The translations under genes and the position numbers were made by a program. From JANMEX01 sp031422915 (GTDB lineage Bacteria; Pseudomonadota; Alphaproteobacteria; Rhizobiales; Rhizobiaceae): DNA of 9,891 nt. The stretch is from assembly GCA_031422915.1 (NCBI GenBank), contig JANPEK010000259.1, positions 1 to 9,891 on the forward strand. The letters are read 5' to 3'. Below, piece by piece: positions 1 to 6,667 of the stretch. How positions within the stretch are numbered: the stretch's first letter is position 1; every line of letters begins with the position of its first letter. Under the pieces are notes generated by a model, which was given only the letters and a program-made list of their open reading frames with translations, did no database searches and was not told the origin of the DNA.

Positions 1-913
1 CCCAGCCGACCGTGATGCCTTGGGCCTGCATTTCCTTGACGCGGGTGAGACCGCGGCGCTTGGGGTAGGTGTCATGGCGGCCCTGCAGCGTGATGTTGAT
101 CAGCGGATTGGGGATCGCCGTCATGCCGCTTTCGGCAATCAACGGCAGGAGTTTAGAAACGTAGTAATTGTCCATTGAGTGCATGGACGTCAGATGGCTC
201 GCCGCAGCCCGCGCACCCAAACCGTGGCGGGTGACCTCGCAGGCCATCGTCTCGACATGGCGGCTCGTTGGATCGTCAGTCTCGTCGCAGTGGACGTCAA
301 ACATCAGCCCGCGCTCGGCAGCAATCCGGGCAAGATCGCGCATCGAGGCTGCACCATCCTCCATCGTGCGCTCGAAATGCGGAATGCCGCCGACCACGTC
401 GACGCCCATGTCGAGCGCGCGTATCACATTGTCGCGCCCAGTCTTCGTGCGGTAAAGCCCGTCCTGCGGGAAGGCGACGAGTTGCAGCTCAATGTAAGGC
501 GCGACGCGGCGCTTGACCTCCAGCATGGCCTCTACACCGCGCAAATGGTCAGGTGTCGTGTCGACATGGGTGCGGATGGCGAGCAGCCCCATGGAAGCCG
601 CCCAGTCGCAATAGGTGACGGCACGGTCAACCATGTCATCGACAGTGGCGATGTCGCGCAGTTCACCCCAAAGACCGATGCCTTCGAGCAATGTGCCGGA
701 CGCATTGACGCGCGGGGTTCCATACGAGAGCGTTGCATCCATGTGGAAGTGCGGATCGACAAAAGGCGGCGACACGAGATCGCCGGTGGCGTCAATGACA
801 CGTTTCGCTTCTGCCTCGACCTTGCCAGTGGCCGCGATGCGGTCGCCCTTGATGGCGATGTCGGAAATGGTGCCGTCCGGCAGCGTGCCGCCCTTGACGA
901 TGAGATCGAACAT
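1..913 (-). CDS. codA: Cytosine deaminase-like amidohydrolase (CodA family), C-terminus beyond window
   Basis: About 304 N-terminal residues are present; the E. coli CodA family is about 427 aa, so roughly the last 120 are off the left edge. The protein belongs to the metal-dependent amidohydrolase superfamily and would deaminate cytosine to uracil, or a related aminated ring, in the cytoplasm. Seen directly: an N-terminal DLIVKGGTL composite-domain strand, the metal ligand pair H55-F-H57 in PFVDPHFHMDAT, the substrate-contact stretch LQLVAFPQDG, the HCDETDD metal/catalytic motif, SHLTSMHS, and NPLINITLQGR followed by DTYPKRRGLTRVKEM. All are collinear with E. coli CodA. The catalytic GHDD motif should follow just outside the window. 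The ATG at 913 is chosen because AAGGGAG (921-927) sits 7 nt upstream and the codon overlaps the preceding permease stop as TGATG. It is the last visible gene of the BMP transporter operon, which suggests a nucleobase substrate. Some close relatives act on triazines or other aminated rings, so exact specificity is inferred. Confidence 0.85.
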   Translation of the reverse strand, partial: MFDLIVKGGTLPDGTISDIAIKGDRIAATGKVEAEAKRVIDATGDLVSPPFVDPHFHMDATLSYGTPRVNASGTLLEGIGLWGELRDIATVDDMVDRAVTYCDWAASMGLLAIRTHVDTTPDHLRGVEAMLEVKRRVAPYIELQLVAFPQDGLYRTKTGRDNVIRALDMGVDVVGGIPHFERTMEDGAASMRDLARIAAERGLMFDVHCDETDDPTSRHVETMACEVTRHGLGARAAASHLTSMHSMDNYYVSKLLPLIAESGMTAIPNPLINITLQGRHDTYPKRRGLTRVKEMQAQGITVGW

Positions 914-1860
914 CAACGCTCTCCCTTGTTGTAAGGCACCATCAGTGCGGCGGGCACTTCGGCGCGGCGCGACATCACGATGAGTGCGAGGATCGACAGC
1001 ACATAAGGTGCCATCAGGAAAAACTGGTAGGGAATGTTGGCCCCGATCGGCGTTTGCTGCAGGCGGATTTGCAAGGCGTCAAACGCGGCAAACAGGATCG
1101 CGCCGATCAGCGCCTTGCCCGGCTTCCACGCGCCGAACACGACAAGCGCCACACAGATCCAGCCACGGCCGTTGACCATCTCGAAGAAGAACGAGGAGAA
1201 GGCTGACAGCGTCAGAAACGCGCCGCCGACTGCCATCAGGCCGGAGCCGATGATCACCGCTCCCATGCGCAGGCCGGTCACCGAAAGCCCTTGCGATTCC
1301 ACAGCCGACGGGTTCTCGCCAACGGCACGGATGGCAAGGCCGAGCGGGGTGCGGAACAGCACCCAGAATGTCAGGATCGCAACAATGAAGGCGGCATAGG
1401 TCAGCGCTGTTTGCGAAAACAGCGCCGGGCCGAAAAACGGAATTTCTGACAAGAGCGGAATGTCGAGCGGCTGGAACGGCTCGATCTTCGGCGGGCTCGT
1501 GACTTCCGGCTGCATCAGCCGGTAGGTGAAGGACGAGGTGGAGGTCGCGAGCAGTGTCACGCCAAGCCCTACCACATGCTGGGAAAGGCCGAACGGCACG
1601 GTGAGCGTCGCGTGCAACAGGCCGAACGCCATGCCCGCAGCCATCGCGACCGCAACGCCGCCCCACAGCGGCATGCCTTGGTACACCGCCATCCAGCCGG
1701 TGAACGCGCCGATCACCATGATGCCTTCGATGCCGAGATTGAGCACGCCCGCCCGCTCGCAGATGAGCTCGCCCATAGTGGCGAAAATCAGTGGCGAGGC
1801 GATGCGGATGACGGCAGCCCAGAAACTGGCGGAAATCAGGATGTCCAACACTTCGCTCAT
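913..1860 (-). CDS. BMP-type ABC transporter permease, second subunit
   Basis: A 315-aa inner-membrane permease of the BPD_transp_2 superfamily (branched-chain amino acid/ribose/nucleoside type). It is hydrophobic throughout, with about eight or more membrane segments. The signature ERAGVLNLGIEGIMVIGAF near residues 34-52 is typical of the second permease of nucleoside/BMP systems. RTPLGLAIRAVGENPSAVESQG in the second half is the cytoplasmic loop expected to contact the ATPase. The start is ATG at 1860 (MSEVLDIL): it overlaps the upstream permease stop as ATGA and gives the family's usual length. An upstream extension to about 2130 would run antiparallel-frame through the other permease and is not credible. 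No strong Shine-Dalgarno is visible, so translational coupling is likely. It would pair with the permease at 1857-2900 to form the channel. Confidence 0.92.
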   Translation of the reverse strand: MSEVLDILISASFWAAVIRIASPLIFATMGELICERAGVLNLGIEGIMVIGAFTGWMAVYQGMPLWGGVAVAMAAGMAFGLLHATLTVPFGLSQHVVGLGVTLLATSTSSFTYRLMQPEVTSPPKIEPFQPLDIPLLSEIPFFGPALFSQTALTYAAFIVAILTFWVLFRTPLGLAIRAVGENPSAVESQGLSVTGLRMGAVIIGSGLMAVGGAFLTLSAFSSFFFEMVNGRGWICVALVVFGAWKPGKALIGAILFAAFDALQIRLQQTPIGANIPYQFFLMAPYVLSILALIVMSRRAEVPAALMVPYNKGER

Positions 1861-2900
1861 CCGCGCACCACGCGAAACCGGGTCAGCGAAATCGCCAGCA
1901 CCATGAACAAAAGAGCTGTCGCGAGCAGCATGTCGGCAATGTAGGTCGGCACGCCCGCCGCACGGCTCATGGCATCGGAACCGACGAAGATGCCGGCGAC
2001 GAACAGAGCGGTGAAGACAACGCCAATGGGGTGCAGCAATGCCAGCATGGCAACGATGATGCCCGTGTATCCAAACCCCGGGGATAAATCGAGGCTGAGA
2101 TGGCCTTTGAGCCCCGCAACTTCCGACCATCCGGCAAGTGCGGCAAGGCCTCCGGAGAGAAGCGCGGTCTTGATCAGTACGGAATTGACCGGCATTCCGG
2201 CAAAGCGGGCAGCCTGCTGGTTCTGGCCAACGGCGCGCATTTCAAAGCCGAGCGTGGTGCGGGTCTGAATAATCCAGACAATAAAGGCGGCAATCAGCGC
2301 AAGGCCAAATCCCCAGTGCAGGCGAAGGCCGGTGACGATGCGCGGCAATCGTGCTTCGGGGATAAGCGCCATCGACTTTGGCCAGCCCATGCCCGCCGGA
2401 TCCTTCATCGGGCCTTCGAGCAGCCACGAGACGATCAAGAGCATGATGAAATTGAACAGCAGCGTGGTGACGACTTCATCGACGCCAAGTCTCGTCTTGA
2501 GGAGGACCGGGCCAAGCAAGACAAGCGCGCCGAAGAGCATTGCAGCAGCGGCGGAGACCGGAAGGACGAAGGGCGAGCCGATGGCACCGGTGCCGAGGAG
2601 CACGGCAACAATCGCTCCGGCATAGAGCTGTGCCTCCGCACCGATGTTCCAGAGCTTGGCCCGGAAGGCGACGGCAACGGCGAGACCGGTGAAGATCAGC
2701 GGTGTGGCGCGATTCAAGGTTTCCAGGAGGGCAAAGCGCGAACCGGCGGCGCCTTTGAGGATAAGTCCGAGCGTGGCAAAGGGATTGGCTCCGGCCGTGA
2801 GCGCCAGCAGCGAGGCAACCAGAACTGTCGCTGCCAAGGCTGCGGCTGGGTAGCCTAGCTGGCGCGCGAGCGTCGGGTTGGCAACCGGCTCAAGCCGCAT
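1857..2900 (-). CDS. BMP-type ABC transporter permease, first subunit
   Basis: A 347-aa multi-spanning inner-membrane protein of the BPD_transp_2 family. Its first hydrophobic segment is at about residues 16-38. KLWNIGAEAQLYAGA is the hallmark loop of the first permease in nucleoside/BMP importers. GVDEVVTTLLFNFIMLL follows, then RTTLGFEMRAVGQNQQAARFAGM, the likely ATPase-coupling helix. ATG at 2900 (MRLEPVAN) is preferred over the more upstream ATG at 2966. It overlaps the ATPase stop by only 11 nt, has GAGG about 6 nt upstream, and removes an N-terminal tail that would be read out of frame inside the ATPase gene. The stop overlaps the next permease start as ATGA. It forms a heterodimeric channel with that neighbour. 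Confidence 0.92.
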   Translation of the reverse strand: MRLEPVANPTLARQLGYPAAALAATVLVASLLALTAGANPFATLGLILKGAAGSRFALLETLNRATPLIFTGLAVAVAFRAKLWNIGAEAQLYAGAIVAVLLGTGAIGSPFVLPVSAAAAMLFGALVLLGPVLLKTRLGVDEVVTTLLFNFIMLLIVSWLLEGPMKDPAGMGWPKSMALIPEARLPRIVTGLRLHWGFGLALIAAFIVWIIQTRTTLGFEMRAVGQNQQAARFAGMPVNSVLIKTALLSGGLAALAGWSEVAGLKGHLSLDLSPGFGYTGIIVAMLALLHPIGVVFTALFVAGIFVGSDAMSRAAGVPTYIADMLLATALLFMVLAISLTRFRVVRG

Positions 2901-4440
2901 GGCTGGCCTCGTCAAAACCGTGACCGGCCATCCAAAGGCCAAGCTCTGCAGATGTCTTGGACCCACGTTTGAAAGCGGGACTCAACCGGCCTTCCGAGAC
3001 GACATGGATGACATCCGAGAGCGACTGGATTTCATCAAGGTCCTCGGAAATCAGCAGCACTGCCGCGCCGGCGTCCCGCGCGGCGATGAGGCGCGAATGG
3101 ACATAGGCGATCGCTCCGACATCAAGGCCGCGCACCGGCTGGTTGGCGATGATGATCGCGGGCTTGGGCTCCAGCACCCGGCCGAGAATGAGCTTCTGCA
3201 TATTGCCGCCCGAGAGCAGCCGGATGCGTGCCGATGGGCCCGGACAACGCACATCGTATTTTGCGATGATATCGCTGGCGAAGCCTTCCGCCGCCTTCCA
3301 GTCCATCCAGCCGCGTCTGGAGAAATCGTCGCGGAAATAGCCTTCAAGCACAGCGTTTTCGGTAAGGTTGAAATCTGCAATTGTACCGGTCTTGTGCCGG
3401 TCTTCAGGTATGCGGGCGATCCCCGAACCGATGGCCGTGCGCGGCGACCAGTGTGGAACCTTGTGGCCAAGCACGACAATTTCACCCGAGGCCGGAACGG
3501 CAAGGCCGGACACAAGATCGGCAATCGCGGCCTGCCCGTTGCCGGACACGCCGGCGAGCCCGACGATCTGGCCGGAACAAAGATCGAGAGTGACGGATTT
3601 GAGACCGGGGGAGGAGCCCTTGTCCGGGGTTCTGACGGACTGGAACCGGAACAGTGCCGGACCAGCATCACGATAGTCCGCTTTGGGCATGGCCACCGTG
3701 CCGCCGACCATCATGGCCGCGAGTGATGCGCGGTCGGTGCTGCGGGTGTCGACTTCGCCGACGACCTTGCCGTGGCGCAAGACGACGCAGCGGTCGGCGA
3801 TGGCCATGACCTCGTGCAGCTTGTGCGAGATGAACACGACGGAAAGACCGAGCGAAATGGCCTTGCGCAAGGTCTCGAACAGCGCATCGGTTTCCTGTGG
3901 AGTGAGCACTGCAGTCGGCTCATCAAGAATCAGGATTTTCGCATCTCGGTAAAGCGCCTTGAGGATTTCCACTCGCTGGCGCTCACCAACCGAAAGCGAG
4001 CCGACGCGGGCGTCCGGATGAACGGCAAGGCCGAAATCCCGTGAAAGCGCTTCAACTTTGGCCTTCGCAGCAGTGCGGCCGGACCGGTGCGAGAACAAGG
4101 ATTCGGTGCCAAGCCGGATATTGTCCATCACTGACAGATTGTCGGCGAGCGTAAAGTGCTGGTGCACCATGCCGATGCCGGCCTCAAGCGCGGCGCGCGG
4201 ATTGCCGGGCGGCAAGGGCTTGCCGAATGCTTCAACACTTCCTTCGTCGGCAACATAGTGGCCGAACAGGATGTTCATCAAAGTGGTCTTGCCCGCACCA
4301 TTTTCGCCGAGCAGGGCGACCACTTCGCCGCGCTTCAGCCCAAGGCTGATTTCATCGTTGGCGACGAGCGGGCCGAAACGCTTGGTGATGCGGTCGAGGC
4401 GCAGGACAATCTCCCGCGCCCCGGCCATGGTTTGGTTCAC
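2890..4440 (-). CDS. Double-domain ABC transporter ATPase of a BMP/nucleoside importer
   Basis: A 516-aa protein with two fused nucleotide-binding domains, as in RbsA-like and nucleoside importers. NBD1 is complete: Walker A GENGAGKT (45-52), Q-loop VHQH (about 92-95), signature LSVGE (149-153), Walker B ILILDEP (169-175) and switch His in FISH (206). NBD2 is degenerate. Its P-loop reads GVSGNGQAA (297-305) without the usual Lys, the signature LSGGN (409-413) is intact, Walker B is IIIANQP with Gln in place of the catalytic Glu, and the switch position is Glu in LISED. This asymmetry is normal for the family, so it is not a defect; NBD1 presumably carries hydrolysis. The start shown is a GTG at 4440 that overlaps the binding-protein stop as GTGA. 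An ATG at 4428 (MAGAREIV) is equally plausible, as neither has a strong Shine-Dalgarno. Confidence 0.93.
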   Translation of the reverse strand: MNQTMAGAREIVLRLDRITKRFGPLVANDEISLGLKRGEVVALLGENGAGKTTLMNILFGHYVADEGSVEAFGKPLPPGNPRAALEAGIGMVHQHFTLADNLSVMDNIRLGTESLFSHRSGRTAAKAKVEALSRDFGLAVHPDARVGSLSVGERQRVEILKALYRDAKILILDEPTAVLTPQETDALFETLRKAISLGLSVVFISHKLHEVMAIADRCVVLRHGKVVGEVDTRSTDRASLAAMMVGGTVAMPKADYRDAGPALFRFQSVRTPDKGSSPGLKSVTLDLCSGQIVGLAGVSGNGQAAIADLVSGLAVPASGEIVVLGHKVPHWSPRTAIGSGIARIPEDRHKTGTIADFNLTENAVLEGYFRDDFSRRGWMDWKAAEGFASDIIAKYDVRCPGPSARIRLLSGGNMQKLILGRVLEPKPAIIIANQPVRGLDVGAIAYVHSRLIAARDAGAAVLLISEDLDEIQSLSDVIHVVSEGRLSPAFKRGSKTSAELGLWMAGHGFDEASHAA

Positions 4441-5447
4441 GAGGATTTAGGCTCGTTGTCGTTGACTTCGACAGTAAATGAACCGTCCTTGATGGCGGCG
4501 GTTTTCTCCTCTACCAGCTTCATGGCTTCCGGCGGCACTTTGCCTTCAAATGTGCCGAGCGGAGCCAGCGCGCAGCCGCCTTCCTTCAGGGTCGAGTAGA
4601 TGCCGTAATTGTCGGCCTTGAACGCGCCGCCTTGCACGGCGGCGATTGCCTTCTGCAAAGTCGGCTCAAAGTTCCAGAGGGCCGAGGAAACGACAGTTTC
4701 GGGATAGTCCTTCTGCGTGTCGATCACATTGCCGATAGCCAGAACCTTGCGCTCTTTCGCGGCATCCGAGACGCCGAAGCGCTCGGCATACATCAGGTCC
4801 GCCCCGCCATCGATCATGGCGAATGCGGTTTCTTTGGCCTTGGGCGGATCAAACCACGAGCCGATGAAGGCGACCTGGAACTTGATGTCCTTGTTCATTT
4901 CCTTGGCGCCCACCATGAACGCGTTCATCAGCCGGTTGACTTCCGGGATCGGAAAACCGCCGACCATGCCGATGTTGCCCTTGGTCATGGAGCCGGCGAT
5001 GATGCCGGAAAGATAGGCTGCGTCCTGGATGTAATTGTCGAACACGGCAAGGTTCGGGTTCTTGCCATCCGGCAGGAACGACGAGCCGAGGAGAAACGCG
5101 ACGTCCGGATATTCGGCGCAAACTTCGCGTGCCTCGGCTTCAGCGCCGAAGATTTCGCCGACGATCAGTTTGACGCCAGCTTCACAATATTCGCGCATGA
5201 CGCGCGGATAGTCGGTGTTGGCGACATTTTCGGTGAAGGTGTAATCGACCTGTCCGGCAGCCTTGGCGGCCTCCGCAGCCTGATGGATGCGGCTGACCCA
5301 CTGCTGCTCGACCGGCACGGTATAAATGCCGGCCATCTTGATCGGATCGGCGGCGAAGAGCGCTGTTGGCAGAACAGACCCCAGAGCCAGTGTGGCCGTT
5401 CCGAGCATCAGATTGCGGCGAGAAATATTTAGATGACGAGTGTCCAT
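4437..5447 (-). CDS. BMP-family periplasmic substrate-binding protein, Tat-exported
   Basis: A 336-aa basic membrane protein/PnrA-type solute-binding protein and first gene of the transporter operon. The N-terminus carries a twin-arginine signal: S-R-R-N-L-M-L at 9-15, a hydrophobic stretch to about 28, and a likely cut after ALFA near residue 32. There is no lipobox Cys, so it should be a soluble periplasmic protein rather than a lipoprotein. The mature part shows IKMAGIYTVPVEQQWVSRIH, VKLIVGEIFGAEAEA, AAYLSGIIAG, IGMVGGFPIPEVNR and a GSWFDPPKAKE segment, as expected for the bilobed family. Known members bind purine or other nucleosides; the deaminase at the operon's end suggests a base or nucleoside ligand, but this is inference. 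The ATG at 5447 has AGGGGAA (5453-5459) 5 nt upstream. Tat export would deliver it already folded. Confidence 0.9.
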   Translation of the reverse strand: MDTRHLNISRRNLMLGTATLALGSVLPTALFAADPIKMAGIYTVPVEQQWVSRIHQAAEAAKAAGQVDYTFTENVANTDYPRVMREYCEAGVKLIVGEIFGAEAEAREVCAEYPDVAFLLGSSFLPDGKNPNLAVFDNYIQDAAYLSGIIAGSMTKGNIGMVGGFPIPEVNRLMNAFMVGAKEMNKDIKFQVAFIGSWFDPPKAKETAFAMIDGGADLMYAERFGVSDAAKERKVLAIGNVIDTQKDYPETVVSSALWNFEPTLQKAIAAVQGGAFKADNYGIYSTLKEGGCALAPLGTFEGKVPPEAMKLVEEKTAAIKDGSFTVEVNDNEPKSS

Positions 5448-5452
5448 GTGTA

Positions 5453-5459
5453 TTCCCCT
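5453..5459 (-). promoter_or_regulatory. Ribosome binding site of the BMP-protein gene
   Basis: AGGGGAA on the minus strand lies 5 nt before the ATG at 5447. It fixes the start of the signal peptide and marks the operon's first gene. The other transporter genes have weaker or no such sites and overlap their predecessors. Confidence 0.7.
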
Positions 5460-5470
5460 GTTTTGGTGTG

Positions 5471-5482
5471 ACCGGTCCCGGT
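5471..5482. repeat. Short inverted repeat in the BMP operon leader
   Basis: ACCGG-TC-CCGGT is a perfect 5-bp dyad with a 2-bp centre, about 24 nt upstream of the BMP-protein start. It could be an operator or arise by chance. No recognisable regulator for the BMP operon is encoded in the window. Confidence 0.3.
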
Positions 5483-5516
5483 TCTCTTATTTTGACCAGA
5501 CGGTAAAACCTTTTCG

Positions 5517-5532
5517 CAAGGCGCACAAGGCG
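5517..5532. repeat. Tandem 7-bp direct repeat upstream of the BMP operon
   Basis: CAAGGCG occurs twice, at 5517-5523 and 5526-5532, with a 9-bp period, about 70-85 nt upstream of the BMP-protein start. Direct repeats of near-helical period in a promoter region can be regulator sites. The GC-rich composition makes chance plausible. Confidence 0.3.
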
Positions 5533-5538
5533 ATGAAT

Positions 5539-5568
5539 CGATCAAATTCTGCGCGCGCAGTGTGATCG
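5539..5568. promoter_or_regulatory. Nested palindrome in the divergent intergenic region
   Basis: A perfect 12-bp palindrome, CTGCGCGCGCAG (5549-5560), is flanked by the inverted arms CGATCA (5539-5544) and TGATCG (5563-5568), with 4- and 2-nt gaps. It lies near the middle of the 197-nt spacer between the divergent BMP and aldose dehydrogenase genes, about 90 nt from one start and 75 nt from the other. It has no T-tract and is not at a gene end, so a regulator-binding site or other structured control element fits better than a terminator. Which gene it serves cannot be told. Confidence 0.4.
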
Positions 5569-5575
5569 CCAAGTA

Positions 5576-5594
5576 GTCCGGAAATCATCTGGAC
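5576..5594. repeat. Imperfect inverted repeat overlapping a possible -35 box
   Basis: GTCCGGA (5576-5582) and TCTGGAC (5588-5594) are inverted with one mismatch in 7 around a 5-nt centre. The right arm extends to TCTGGACA, an 8-mer that recurs at 9824-9831 next to the second operator copy. TGGACA (5590-5595) also resembles a -35 hexamer for the downstream plus-strand gene, with TGATAT (5613-5618) 17 bp further on as a weak -10. Confidence 0.35.
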
Positions 5595-5610
5595 AAAGCT
5601 GATCTTTCAT

Positions 5611-5624
5611 ACTGATATAACAGT
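5611..5624. promoter_or_regulatory. Predicted GntR operator upstream of the aldose dehydrogenase
   Basis: ACTGATATAACAGT is a 14-bp dyad with 6 of 7 base pairs symmetric. It sits 20 nt before the GTG start and contains the -10-like TATAAC (5616-5621). A 17-bp block around it (5609-5625) matches 9808-9824 upstream of the GntR gene at 15 of 17 positions. The two differences (G/A and C/T) are at symmetric positions and preserve pairing. The binding protein is inferred to be the GntR regulator encoded at 9087-9800. Confidence 0.6.
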
Positions 5625-5632
5625 TGAACGAG

Positions 5633-5638
5633 AAGGAG
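5633..5638 (+). promoter_or_regulatory. Ribosome binding site that decides the GTG start
   Basis: AAGGAG lies 6 nt before the GTG at 5645. The longer reading would start at a TTG (5624) that has no upstream Shine-Dalgarno and lies inside the operator palindrome, so the GTG is preferred. Confidence 0.8.
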
Positions 5639-5644
5639 ATTTCA

Positions 5645-6667
5645 GTGAAGCGCAGACGGTTTGACCGGATTGGCAATGGCGGGATCGAGTTTACCGAGCT
5701 TGGCTTCGGGTCTGCACCGCTTGGCAATCTTTACAGGGCGATTTCTGACAGCGACGCGCAGGCTGTGCTCGAGGCGGCGTGGGACAGCGGTTGCCGTTAC
5801 TACGACACCGCGCCGCTCTATGGTCTCGGGCTCGCTGAGACCCGTCTCAACGCGTTCCTGCGTGGCAAGCCTCGCGATGAGTATATCGTGACCACCAAAG
5901 CCGGGCGATTGCTTGAGGTTTGCAAGCCTCAAGAGCGCACAGGGATCGGCAAGTTTTTCGACACGCCAACCCGCCGCGAGGTGTTTGACTATTCCTACGA
6001 CGGCGTGATGCGTTCGCTCGATGCCTCGCTGGAGCGGCTTGGATTGGACCGGGTTGATATCCTTCTTGCGCATGACCTTTGCATATTCACCCATGGCAGC
6101 AAGGCGGCATCTGACGCGAGGATCGAGGCGTTCATGCGCTCGGGCTATTATGCGTTGCTGTCGCTGCGCGATCAGGGCGTCATCAAGGCGTTTGGCGCGG
6201 GGGTCAATGAGTGGGAGGTTTGCCAGATCCTTGCCGAGCGTGGCGACTTTGATCTGTTCCTGCTCGCCGGGCGCTATACGCTTTTGGAGCAGGAATCGCT
6301 GACGAGCTTTCTGCCGCTGTGTGAAAAGCGTGGCATCGGAATCATTCTTGGCGGGCCCTATAATTCCGGCATTCTGGCGACGGGAGCCAAAGCAGGTGCG
6401 AACTACAATTACTCCGCAGCGCCTAATAATGTGATTACCCGCGTGTCGCGCATAGAGGCGATCTGTAACAGCCACGGCGTTGCGATGATCAGCGCGGCGT
6501 TGCAGTTTCCGCTGTTTCACCCGAGCGTCGTCTCGGTCATCCCTGGCGGGCAGAGCGTTGACGAAGTCAAACAGAACCGGGCCATTCTGGATGCCAAAAT
6601 TCCTGTGGCGCTGTGGCATGATCTGAAGGCGCAAGGACTGATCCGGCAGGACGCGCCGACGCCATGA
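5645..6667 (+). CDS. Aldo-keto reductase, L-fucose/D-threo-aldose 1-dehydrogenase type
   Basis: A 340-aa NAD(P)-dependent oxidoreductase with an aldo-keto reductase barrel, numbered from the GTG start. The catalytic tetrad is visible: D54 and Y59 in YYDTAPLYG, K85 in TTKAGR and H143 in ILLAHD. FDYSYDGVMRSLDASLERLGLDRVD, DLFLLAGRYTLLEQ and GIILGGPYNSGILATG are characteristic of the D-threo-aldose 1-dehydrogenase/L-fucose dehydrogenase and pyridoxal 4-dehydrogenase subgroup. It would oxidise an aldose such as L-fucose, L-galactose or D-arabinose to the lactone in the cytoplasm. A pyridoxal substrate is the main alternative, but the adjacent lactonase, hydro-lyase and sugar-type regulator favour a sugar. 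The 3' end overlaps the lactonase start as ATGA, so the two are one operon. A predicted operator lies just upstream. Confidence 0.85.
   Translation: MKRRRFDRIGNGGIEFTELGFGSAPLGNLYRAISDSDAQAVLEAAWDSGCRYYDTAPLYGLGLAETRLNAFLRGKPRDEYIVTTKAGRLLEVCKPQERTGIGKFFDTPTRREVFDYSYDGVMRSLDASLERLGLDRVDILLAHDLCIFTHGSKAASDARIEAFMRSGYYALLSLRDQGVIKAFGAGVNEWEVCQILAERGDFDLFLLAGRYTLLEQESLTSFLPLCEKRGIGIILGGPYNSGILATGAKAGANYNYSAAPNNVITRVSRIEAICNSHGVAMISAALQFPLFHPSVVSVIPGGQSVDEVKQNRAILDAKIPVALWHDLKAQGLIRQDAPTP

Noticed and set aside
297..305. Apparent loss of ATPase residues in the second nucleotide-binding domain (residue positions 297-305 of the 2890-4440 product)
   Set aside because: Degenerate second domains with missing Walker A Lys and Walker B Glu are normal in this ABC family and do not indicate a pseudogene.
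179..934. Plus-strand open frame of 251 codons opposite codA
   Set aside because: The minus strand reads as a collinear CodA with all visible metal motifs; the plus frame shows no domain.
1861..2130. N-terminal extension of the second permease up to 2130
   Set aside because: The extra residues are Arg/His-rich and overlap the first permease out of frame. The ATG at 1860 overlaps the upstream stop and gives a normal permease N-terminus.
2100..3726. Plus-strand open frames of about 250-280 codons across the permease and ATPase genes
   Set aside because: Their products are rich in Gly, Arg, Asp and Gln with no motifs, while the minus strand gives textbook ABC transporter proteins.
4632..5432. 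Plus-strand open frame of 266 codons opposite the BMP protein
   Set aside because: It is a shadow of the binding-protein gene, which has a Tat signal and a good ribosome binding site.
5549..5560. GC palindrome considered as a transcription terminator
   Set aside because: It has no following T-tract, and it lies between two divergent gene starts, where no transcript should end.
5642..6634. Long minus-strand open frame (330 codons) opposite the aldo-keto reductase
   Set aside because: It is antisense to a gene with an intact catalytic tetrad, and its product is Arg-rich and without family features.
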